Below the pieces are notes generated by a model, which ran no database searches, was not told the DNA's origin, and worked only from the letters and a program-made list of their open reading frames with translations. A DNA stretch of 64,000 bases from contig NC_087073.1 of assembly GCF_026151205.1 (NCBI RefSeq), forward strand, positions 16,821,837 through 16,885,836, written 5' to 3'. The position numbers and the translations under genes are program-made. The DNA is from Bolinopsis microptera (taxonomy: Eukaryota; Ctenophora; Tentaculata; Lobata; Bolinopsidae). Below, piece after piece: positions 56,301-64,000 of the stretch. Position 1 is the first letter of the stretch; each line of letters opens with the position of its first letter.

Positions 56301-59300
56301 TACTCCTGATGGAAAGGAACATTGATACAATAAACCAACCTAGACCAACTAAACCTGGACCAACTAAACCTGGACCAACTTAACCTGAACCAACCAAACC
56401 TAGACCAACTAAACCTGGACCAACTTAACCTGAACCAACTAAACCTCGACAAACTTAACCTGAACCAACTTAACCTGGACCAACTTAACCTGAACCAACT
56501 AAACCTGGGCCAACTTAACCTGAACCAACTAAACCTGGACCAACTTAACCTGAACCAACTAAACCTGGACCAACTTTACCTGAACCAACTAAACCTGGAC
56601 CAACATAACCTGAACCAACTAAACCTGGACCAACTTAACCTGAACCAACTAAACCGGGTCCTACTAAACTTGGTCCTGCTAAATCTGGACCAACTTAACC
56701 TGGACCAACTTAACCTGAACCAACTAAACCTGGTCCTACCAAATCTGGACCAACTTAACCTGGACCAACTTAACCTGAACCAACTAAACCTGGACCAACT
56801 TAACCTGAACCAACTAAACCGGGTCCTACTAAACTTGGTCCTACTAAATCTGGACCAACTTAACCTGGACCAACTTAACCTGAACCAACTAAACCTGGTC
56901 CTACCAAATCTGGACCAACTTAACCTGGACCAACTTAACCTGAACCAACTAAACCTGGACCAACTTAACCTGAACCAACTAAACCGGGTCCTACTAAACT
57001 TGGTCCTACTAAATCTGGAGTAATTAGCAACTAAACCTGAACCAACTTAATAACCTGGACCGACGTTACTTGACCAACAAATGAAAACTTTGACTAGGTG
57101 ATCGTAAGTTTGTTAATAACATGTATTTCCCATGCGACCCCTGCCATGTGTACACTGTACACTGTACACTGTACAATGTACACTGTACAGTATGTATGGA
57201 AAATATTGGCACGTTCAATTTCAAACCAACTGGGCTGGTTGCCAAGAATTTAATTAAACCATGATTTAGGGAACCGCTAAATTTAATATAGCCCAAAAAT
57301 TCAGGTTCAGTCGAGCCTATTAGTATGAGTTTAATAAAGAGTCTAGCCTGATTTAGCAGTTATCTGATCTTTAGCCATCTCCAGAACCCTCAGGTGAGTG
57401 AAAGTTAGCGGGTTAAAGGATCCACAGAGTATTAGCACTACCTGACTCCTCCGTCTTTCTGCCATGGTAACTGTAGAAGTAAAGTAGTTGCTATGGTTAC
57501 TTATCTAGTTGCCATGGTTACTTATTTAGTTGCCATGGTCACGTCTTATGCTCTTATGTAGTTGCCATGGCTACTTAATTATTTAGTTGCCGTTGGGCAT
57601 TAGAGACTTTAAAAAGGTTGCTTCTCTGGTTTCCGTGTTAATTGGTTACTCCAAATTCCCACGGTGCTTCAAGCTTGCATGTTAATTACTTGATGGACGC
57701 CTTTAATACTTAATCACCCGCCTCCTTTCATATGACTTTACTGCATATCCTTTTCATAATGAGATCCAAAAAAGGGTTTTAATCAAAAATCGGGGGGGGG
57801 GGGGGGGGGCTAAAAAGCGTGATCAGACTCTAAAGATCAAATCAGCCCCAAATGGTAGTGATGTTAGTGGAGATAGGAGAGCAGTAAGAAAGATTCAGAA
57901 TAGCATTTCTAAGAGACTTGTGCAAATAAATAACATGAAGGCTGACGCTCTAGCAGAAGAAATAAATAACACTGACGATGCTAGAAAGATGTTTGAAGCT
58001 TCAAGATCTTTAGCTGGAATAAAAAAGTCGGGTAACATAGTGGTCAATGATATCAACAACAACCCTATTGGTACTGATTTAGGGAAAGCAAACACAGCGA
58101 AATCTTTCTTCGAAAAACAACTAACAGAAGGAGTTGAAGCTGGCCTGCAACCTTTTACCTGCGATCCAAAACCACTTGATAACCCCATTACACCAGTTGA
58201 AGTTGAACTTGCTGCAAGTAAACTCAAATCAAACCGTGCCAGTGGTCCAGATAATCTCCAGAATGAGTTGATAAAGTACGCCCATCCAATCACTTTTGAG
58301 AAGTATGCTGAGGCAATTAACGAGTCATTTAGTGGGAACAAATACATAAGTTCAATAGGACAAGGTATTGTGACTCCTCTACAGAAGCCCGGTAAACCTA
58401 AAGGTCCCCTCACAAGCCTTAGACCACTTACACTGTTAAACGGATCAAGGAAGATGCTCACTCAAATTGCCTTAAAACGGGTTGAGAGTAGAATTGACAA
58501 CTACACCATGCCATGGCAGAGTGCTTACAAGAGAGGTAGGAGCTGCTCTGACATTGTGTGGGCTCAGAGAATGCTAATATCTGTTGTGATGAGGAAGAAA
58601 TGGACATTTAGCAAAATGGGTATTGATATGAGTAGAGCTTTTGATACCGTGAAAAGGGACACTATCATCAATGTTTTGAAGGATGCTGGTTGTTCGGAGG
58701 ACGACATTCGCTTAGTTCAATACCTTCTATCGAATACTCTCCTTAGAGTTCGTGTTAACTCCTCACTGTCGGAAGAGTTTGAAAGTTTACTCGGAGCCTT
58801 TCAAGGTGACAGTTTATCTGGAAAGCTATTCACACTTATTCTTGCAGCAGCCTTACACCACCTCAGAGCTGTATCTGGGAGACCAAACCCACCAGTATCA
58901 GAACTAGGTTTTCCAACTGAGTGGGAATATTCAGACGATTGTGACTTTGCTGACGAGGACATCGAGAAACTGAGAATTTTCCTTCCTACAGTGAAGGAGA
59001 TTCTCAAAGACTGGAACCTCCAAGTAAATGAAAGTAAAACTGAATTCAGTACCTTCTACCTGGCGAAAAAATCTGATAAAGACACAAACGGTCAGCCATT
59101 AGCTAATAACGAACCATGGCGAAGTAACAAGTCACTAGGTTCCTTACTCTGTACTGAGAAGGACATTCAAAGAAGGAGAATCCTAGCTGAGATTGCTTTT
59201 AAGAACTTTGGAAAAGTATGGTTGTCCGGTAAGAAAATTTCCCTTGAAAGAAAGCTGAGGTTATATGATGCTCAAGTTGTATCTGTATTGATTTACAACT

Positions 59301-62300
59301 CAAATAGTTGGAGTCCTAAGAAAGCAACCATGGAGAAAATGGACACACTCCATCGTAGACACCTCAGGTCCATTTTAAACATCAAATGGCCTAAAGGTAT
59401 GATAAGCAACAAAGCATTGTATGAAAGGTGCAAAGTTGAAAAGTTATCCAAGCGTATTGAACACCAGCGGTGGAAGATGTTTGGACACATTCTCAGGAGT
59501 ATGGAGAACACCCCAGCCCAAACGGCTCTCTCTTTTGCTATTGAATCAGATAATTTATTCATTGGTAGATTGGGGAGACCTAGAATGAACTTGTTATCGG
59601 TTTTAAGAAGTGATTTAAGTAGTAGAAATTTGCAAATGGACAACTTGCATGAATTGAACGAAATTAGAGATATAGCTGCATGCAACAGATGTTGGGAAAA
59701 TCTTTTTCAAGGGTACAGTTTACCGCATTAAGGTATTTTTAAGAATCATTTTTGTCGGTAAGATCCTGTTTTATAATAATATAATAAAGTATATCCCCGG
59801 GTCAAAATCGGAAAAAATCCTACATTTTAATATACTTTAATATATTATATATATAATAAGATTTACATGATGAACTATATTTTTCACTCAGATTCGCAAG
59901 ATAAGCCTGTTTTAGGACTAGTACATGAACTTCCATCCAGATTGGTCAAAAATTGTCTGAGCTATGAGCTTAAAAAATATGCCCATATTTGGGCATACGC
60001 TTTTGCCCAAATTCGCTTTTGCCCAAATTCGATAAAAGTTTAATATTTTTTAATGAGACTAACTCTATGTGAAAGATATAACTCAGTGTTTGTTGAATAT
60101 AGTGGATACTAAGTAAAAAGACCTCCATGAACAAAATTGGGAAAATTGCACATAATATCTCGGTTCGGAATACTATCCAAAATGACTTCATTAAAATTGA
60201 AATAACTCCATCAGTTTTCAATATTTTTTCAAGAACTTTTTGGAATCGATTAAGAATTGCATTTCAAGCTTATTTTGAGCAACAATTTTTGATGTAGGCC
60301 TCCAAGGAGATAGGGATATATTAAAGTATATTGTAGGTATATTAAAGTATATTAAAGTATATCCCGGGGTCAAAATCGGGAAAAATCCTACATTTTAATA
60401 TACTTTAATATGGTTGCCCCCCCCCCAAATCATAGTCTAGCTGGGTTTTGATAGGTCGATGCTAGAAGCCTGTTGGTTTATCACTGCCACTTCCACGTAT
60501 CAAAAATAATATGGTTTACCTCCCCACAAACAACCTTATCTGTTTATCACCAATATTAGGAAGTATTAGGTAGTCGCCCAACCCTCCAAAACAAATAACT
60601 AATTTCAGTTTCTTTCAGATGGAGTAGCTGAACTTCTTAATATCCACGATCCGGAATTGTACAATAAACTGAAGTTCCTAGACTGCTCTAACATGCTCTT
60701 CTGTCAAAGGTAAGTTTTTTCAAGAGCCCAGGAAGCAGTGTTGACCGTGGCGTAAATGTTAGTTCGTTGGGAAAATGAACTAGCGACGGCGGCGAACAGC
60801 GGCGTGACCAATTATTTTGATAATATACTTTAAGATGAGTCATTTAAAATTTTGTGCATCATCAAAGTTCTAGAACATAAGTTGCTTATCAATGTCAATA
60901 CTTCAATAGTCCGAAAGCAGAAACTGATCACTGATGGATCATTATATTAAAACTAAAGTCAGAAAGTTAATCTAGTTCATTTCTCCGCACTATTGTTGTA
61001 TAATCGATGTAAGTTCAGATTATAGCACAAATACTATATTTTATTCATTATATTAATATTGATCTTATGGCGTCTGACAAAAACTCGGTGTCAGCGGTAT
61101 TCAGCGGCCGACTAGTTATGCCTAGTTAGTTACCCATAATTAACTGTAGTTACCCCTACTTACCTCTGGTTACCCCTATACTAGTCACCCCTAGTTGCCC
61201 CTAGTTACCCCTAGTTACTCCTAGTTGCCCCTAGTTACCCCTAGTTACCCCTAGGCCCTAGTTGCTAGTGGCATAATGATAAAATTAACTTCGTCTGAGT
61301 GGTGTCCACTGTCCACACATACTTATTCAAAATAAGTAAACTCTCGGAGTTATAGCAACTTAAGTTCTACTGATCTACCTTAAAGACTTCACAAATTTAA
61401 TTATCGAAAGTGAAAATTAAAAGAGGCCACTTTTTATGTTTGGTTGACATTAAATGACATTGGTAACGAAATTGATTTGACCATATTACTGAGTTCTGAC
61501 TCTGTCGAGAGTTACAAATCTTGCGGTATATACGATTGAACATTTTTTGGCTGGGTCAAATGCTTTTATGGCTTTTTATCAGTATGAAGAAATAAAATAT
61601 TGGCCAAGGAATAAGAACTTTAGGTCCCGAAATTTGGACCCCCAAGTGGCGTAAATCGCGAGATAAATAAATAAATAAATATCGTTGTCTATAATTGTTA
61701 CCAGCTTAGACCTTAGAGTTAGACGGGTTCCTGTTAGTTGTATATAATGCTTTTATGGCATTTTAGCAGTATTAATGAATAAAACATTACCCAATGAATA
61801 AATATTAAATACCTAAATTTCTAGTTATCAATATCATTATATAATATAAAGCGAACAAGTGCGACAATTGATATAATTTTGAATTTTTAAAAGGCTTTTA
61901 AAATACTATTTTACATTAAATCGCGATTAAATCGTAACATCATCAAACAAATAATTATTAATGGCAAATTCGGGTAAAACCAAAATGAAAAACTCGTGTA
62001 TGCAACCACCGGGTCATTGTTGTAGAAGTGTGATACTGCGTAAACCACATGTTAATGAAAAAGTGATAATGATATGAATTAGCAATTAATAAACTCAATT
62101 AACCAAGTTATCACAGTATTATCACCGCCTTGTCAGTACAGACGAGTGACCAAACTGTTGACCGAATTGACGGGTTAACTACAGCACAATTACACTATTA
62201 ATTTGATTAATAAAACACACACAGTTCACCCACAACTTCCTCCTTACCTCCCTACTCGGGTATTCAGCAGATAATGGATTTAATTGCACTTAAGAGAAAT

Positions 62301-63673
62301 ATTCATAGGGGTACAAATTAACGGCGGGCGGAATAATAGTGATCCGAAAATATGGAGATTTTGTTTGGAAATCCCCCAATATTGTTATTACTACTATTGG
62401 AATGATTATTATCAAAATTGAACAGAATTGCGTACAGGTTGTCCTCAAAAAAGAAATTTATTCGATTCTTCTTTCTGTAATCCATTTTTCAGGTGGATTC
62501 TCCTCGCATTTAAGAGGGAAAGCAAAACATTTGATATGGCGACGAAGATATTCACAACCATCAACTCCCTTAAACCGACCCATTACATACAGTTGCAAGG
62601 TGAGGACTATTATTTACTTCTTTCCACTATTATTCACTATTATCCACTACTATTATTATCCACTATCATTATCCACTATTATTATTATCCACTATTATTA
62701 TCCACTACTATTATCCACTACTATTATTATCCACTATTATTATCCACTATTATTATTATCCACTATTATTATCCACTACTATTATTATCCACTACTATTA
62801 TTATCCACTACTATTATTATCCACTATTATTATCCACTACTATTATTATCCACTACTATTATTATCCACTATTATTATCCACTTTTATTATCCACTACTA
62901 TTATTATCCACTACTATTATTATCCACTACTATTATTATCCACTACTATTATTATCCACTATTATTATCCACCATTATCTTTAACCACTCCCCCAGGACT
63001 GGGTAAGTGTGAGCTGCTCTCGCTGGACATGTTCCTGGTAATAGCTATCCTAGTTTCCTCTCGCTCTACTCTCCTCTCCTTCACCGACCAGACTGATGTG
63101 TACCAGTGGACAGGCAAACTCAAGTTGTCTGATATGTCAGCTATCTGCCATGCTCGCCAGGTTCGTTCCATCACTTAGCAGTTAGTTTTAATACTTTCAA
63201 CACTACTATATAACAAATAATTTGAGCTAATGATGTAATCTTACGAAGTATACACTACATTTGCGTGTTTCACTGTCTAGCCCACCAACCATAATCACTT
63301 AGCACTATCATTTGACCCTTTTAGTCAATTCTCTCATTTTAATTGTACTGTACTTAAATTTATCTCTCGATCGCGATAATTGAAATTTAACTCTATAATT
63401 TAAAGCATGTAGCAATGTGGTACTATGCAGCATCCACCTCTATCACTCAACGTTATTCATTATTTTATTAAAGTTTACCAGCACCATTTATTCACTGACG
63501 TCTTACGACCATCTCCCTGTTAAACTAGTCGGTACTCGGTTAGGTAGTTTGTATCTGCCACTATTAACTAATAACTACTTAAACCACTGGTTTATTTTCT
63601 GAGGAAGAGCAGGAGTGTGCTTTAATATTTATACCCACAGATGTACGAGGAATGGGCGAGCCGCACCTGGTAA
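47377..63673 (+). CDS. TBC-domain Rab GTPase-activating protein (TBC1D15/17-like), 10 exons
   Basis: Exons 47377-48031, 48263-48361, 48939-49093, 49379-49479, 51382-51446, 52077-52223, 60619-60709, 62493-62599, 62997-63160, 63641-63673; all GT-AG and in phase, 1617 bases, 538 residues. The first ~215 residues are acidic and Ser/Thr-rich with a EEEEEK run. The TBC domain follows: GWKYLFEFYE, the arginine finger in INKDVPRTDRDHPFY (IxxDxxR), the glutamine finger GYVQGMNEVLSMFL, AYWGFSNYV, and FCQRWILLAFKRES. Both catalytic fingers are present, so it should accelerate GTP hydrolysis by a Rab. The order and the WFNLFNSDG stretch resemble TBC1D15/17 and yeast Gyp7, but the C-terminus (YEEWASRTW) differs. 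Intron 6 (8.4 kb) contains NMNAT on the other strand. Confidence 0.82.
48568..48581. promoter_or_regulatory. Perfect palindrome GTAACCATGGTTAC (X-box-like)
   Basis: A 14-base exact palindrome in intron 2 of the TBC gene that matches the RFX X-box shape (GTNRCC and its inverse). Related CCATGG motifs cluster at 51225-51363 and before NMNAT (57487-57596). Binding is inferred from motif shape only. Confidence 0.35.
49507..49536. repeat. Perfect 14-bp hairpin in TBC intron 4
   Basis: AAGTATGCTTCCTT, two bases, then the exact inverse. It lies within 30 bases of the exon 4 splice donor (49480) and could fold in the pre-mRNA. Confidence 0.85.
49699..49712. repeat. (GC)7 alternating run
   Basis: A run of alternating G and C in an otherwise AT-rich intron, followed by TTGCGCGG. 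Such tracts can adopt Z-DNA. Confidence 0.8.
50300..50362. repeat. Poly-C tracts in TBC intron 4
   Basis: Two C runs (about 50301-50317 and 50340-50361) separated by GCCCGCGCAAATTG. Run length is likely unreliable. The short proline-rich frame across them is spurious. Confidence 0.8.
51225..51363. repeat. TAACACCATGG minisatellite
   Basis: Degenerate copies of (G)TAACACCATGGNAAC just upstream of exon 5 of the TBC gene. The unit contains the CCATGG core also seen in the X-box-like sites at 48568 and 57487-57596. Confidence 0.7.
51447..51916. repeat. (TGTGTTTG)/(TGTGTTCG)n microsatellite in TBC intron 5
   Basis: 470 bases of TGTTTGTG with interspersed TGTGTTCGTG, directly after the exon 5 donor. 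It gives long open frames of Cys/Val/Leu on one strand and Thr/His/Asn on the other; these are not genes. It starts right at the splice donor (CCCAG-gtttgtg), which makes that donor weak. Confidence 0.95.
52206..52496 (+). repeat. Tandemly amplified exon 6 end with its 5' splice site
   Basis: A 29-base unit (GGCTCATGGCCAAACTCA then GTAAGTTTATT) spans the last 18 coding bases of TBC exon 6 and its donor. It occurs at 52206, 52235, 52264 and 52293. Three more copies in 60-70-base spacing follow (near 52361, 52406 and 52475), one with GTGAGT. So up to seven good donors stand in a row. The first (52224) keeps the reading frame with exon 7; a shift by one 29-base unit would break it. Confidence 0.88.
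52501..54528. other. TBC intron 6, left part, nothing recognised
   Basis: AT-rich, with no coding frame or TIR pair. A 29-base phrase (ATGACAACATTACACGTGAC and neighbours) is duplicated at about 54459-54530, next to the NMNAT stop. Confidence 0.5.
54529..57465 (-). CDS. NMNAT: Nicotinamide mononucleotide adenylyltransferase, 5 exons, nested in a TBC-gene intron
   Basis: Exons on the minus strand: 57348-57465, 56187-56305, 55745-55922, 54897-55051, 54529-54765; 807 bases, 268 residues (human NMNAT1 279, NMNAT3 252). It makes NAD from NMN and ATP. Residues ~11-24 carry the nucleotide-binding loop LCGSFNPLTFTHLR with the GxFxPxTxxH signature. VVGGLISPAHDEYSRQKDTL follows, then WVQLWDWEV, the LVCGIDMLKKMADPGL strap, IVKRYGLLVHMR and the second signature VSSTEIRSLTARGLSTRYLL (SxTxxR). 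All key motifs are present. Exon 1 seems to use a GC donor (CAG-gctaga at 57347); the other junctions are GT-AG. I cannot tell which vertebrate paralogue it matches; the C-terminal YTPPPRGGSTGDYEESDVE is specific. A MITE and a large minisatellite lie in its introns. Confidence 0.87.
55151..55542. mobile_element. MITE with poly-G/C ends, in NMNAT intron 3
   Basis: Ends are GGGGGGAGCCAAGTGGATAT and the inverse at the right, about 32 bases of TIR. TCAGTA is duplicated on both sides (55145-55150 and 55543-55548). Inside, the phrase AATCTACAAATATCTACATT is repeated in both directions. No coding frame. The superfamily is unclear; a 6-bp duplication is what can be seen. Confidence 0.82.
56330..57065. 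repeat. ~30-bp minisatellite in NMNAT intron 1
   Basis: More than twenty copies of AACCTGGACCAACTTAACCTG-type units alternating with GAACCAACTAAACC. A ~180-base higher-order block with GGTCCTACTAAA occurs twice (about 56655-56835 and 56820-57010). The Leu/Asn/Gln open frame is a by-product of the repeat. Confidence 0.92.
57487..57596. promoter_or_regulatory. Array of X-box-like sites upstream of NMNAT
   Basis: GTTGCTATGGTTAC (57487), GTTGCCATGGTTAC (57508), GTTGCCATGGTCAC (57529), GTTGCCATGGCTAC (57561) and a half-site GTTGCCGTTGG (57586) lie 22-130 bases upstream of the NMNAT start codon. The start codon itself sits in GCCATGGTAAC. They match the RFX X-box pattern (GTTGCCATGGNAAC) and could also be a decayed ~21-bp minisatellite. 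RFX binding is an inference. Confidence 0.4.
57792..57809. repeat. Poly-G tract
   Basis: A G run of about 18 bases directly before the LINE reverse transcriptase. It marks the 5' truncation point of that element. Confidence 0.85.
57810..59731 (+). CDS. Reverse transcriptase of an unusual LINE family, 5'-truncated but open
   Basis: Open for over 600 codons from the poly-G tract to the stop at 59731. RT blocks: SNRASGPDNLQNELIKYA, IVTPLQKPGKPKGPLTSLRP, SAYKRGRSCSDI, MGIDMSRAFDTVKRDT, GAFQGDSLSGKLFTLIL and the active site EYSDDCDFADED, where the usual YADD/FADD is YSDD. The C-terminal part has SLGSLLCTEKDIQRR, RHLRSILNIKWPKG and RWKMFGHILRS. GDSLSG replaces the common PQG-xLSP. No endonuclease is encoded upstream, because the G tract cuts it off. 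It belongs to a LINE lineage distinct from the CR1-like elements of this window. It sits in intron 6 of the TBC gene, 344 bases upstream of the NMNAT start and pointing away from it. Confidence 0.82.
59782..60412. repeat. Pair of ~60-bp direct repeats around a 500-bp segment
   Basis: ATATCCCCGGGTCAAAATCG at 59791 and ATATCCCGGGGTCAAAATCG at 60360 each continue through AAAAATCCTACATTTTAATA and TACTTTAATAT. Each copy begins and ends with the inverted TATTAAAGTATAT. This may be one small element with terminal repeats, or two copies of a ~60-bp palindromic unit. Confidence 0.6.
61125..61262. repeat. TAGTTACCCC minisatellite
   Basis: About a dozen copies of the 10-base unit TAGTTACCCC with TAGTTGCCCC variants, in TBC intron 7. 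Confidence 0.88.
62605..62975. repeat. TATTATCCACTA microsatellite in TBC intron 8
   Basis: 370 bases of (TAT)n TATCCAC units between exon 8 and exon 9, ending 20 bases before the exon 9 acceptor. The Tyr/Pro/Leu/Ser open frames over it are not genes. Confidence 0.92.
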
Positions 63674-64000
63674 ACGATCCTTTAAATCCTGAGAATAATA
63701 AACCTGACAAATAGTATTTATAATCTGACAGGTGAACCTTTAATTCTGCCTCAGTGGGCTCTTCTCAAATTAATAGGGAAGTCTTTATAATTATAGCATA
63801 GGTAAAGAATAGTTTTTAAATAGATTTTATACAACTTTTCATAGCTAAGGATTATTTTGGACAAGACGTGTAAATGTTATTACTTGAACCCTTGAACGGT
63901 ATTGAACGGTATTCAGTCGAATAGGCAAAAATGAAAAATGTACCAATTAATCATTAACATTATCGTTTTTAATTAAAATTAAATATTAAAATTAAATAAC
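63674..64000. other. Right end of window, 3' flank of the TBC gene
   Basis: AT-rich. It probably includes the TBC-gene 3' untranslated region (GAGAATAATAAACC near 63692 has an AATAAA-like signal). Nothing else seen. Confidence 0.5.

Noticed and set aside
56330-57065. AACCT-containing array resembling telomere repeats
   Set aside because: The unit is ~30 bases and mixed (ACCTGGACCAACTT), not TTAGGG-type; it is intronic.
62339-63178. A Tyr/Pro-rich ~280-residue protein
   Set aside because: It joins two true TBC exons through an intronic microsatellite; splice sites at 62492, 62600 and 62996 explain it.

Overview
This is animal (metazoan) nuclear DNA. It is AT-rich, its conserved protein genes are split by GT-AG introns, and most of the sequence is transposable elements and simple repeats. 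The host genes recognised (ABHD12-like, PRMT9, TBCB, two SLC22-like transporters, NFATC2IP, a TBC Rab-GAP, NMNAT) are conserved across animals. Together with Merlin, Penelope-like and CR1-like elements they would suit a cnidarian or another marine invertebrate, but the window alone does not fix the species.

Layout. 1-1056 is a Merlin DNA transposon with a broken transposase. 2501-10332 holds three minus-strand genes: ABHD12-like (4 exons), PRMT9 (3 exons, with an apparent one-base slip in a G run) and an intronless TBCB. Two short non-autonomous elements lie among them: a hAT with an 8-bp target duplication (7 of 8 matching) and a mariner-type MITE. 11437-23809 holds two intronless SLC22-like paralogues on the minus strand. 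Between them sits a plus-strand Penelope-like element that was split, exactly between two codons, by a full-length CR1-like LINE. Both ORFs of the LINE are intact, and its ORF1 carries an AlkB-type dioxygenase domain followed by an SGNH esterase domain. 23936-26170 is a 2.2-kb TIR element made of scrambled short repeats.

28906-34832 is the most striking structure: a palindrome with two 2547-bp arms that match wherever I compared them. Each arm has an outward-facing TATA-driven gene for the same C2H2 zinc-finger protein and a tRNA-like sequence near its outer end. The centre is an AATGTTGCTTA-type satellite. A 4-bp direct repeat flanks the whole, which suggests a transposable fold-back element. 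A 5'-truncated LINE follows.

40157-42121 is NFATC2IP (6 exons). 42376-46694 is a three-level nest: Merlin ends enclose a second TIR element, which encloses a hAT element with a BED-finger remnant and a perfect 8-bp target duplication. 47377-63673 is a 10-exon TBC-domain Rab-GAP gene. Its large intron 6 contains a complete NMNAT gene (5 exons) on the opposite strand, an unusual LINE reverse transcriptase, a MITE and several minisatellites. The 5' splice site of that intron has been tandemly amplified.

Exon joins were worked out by hand from splice signals and reading phase. In every spliced gene the exon lengths sum to a complete frame, except PRMT9 at the G-run slip. No homology search was run.
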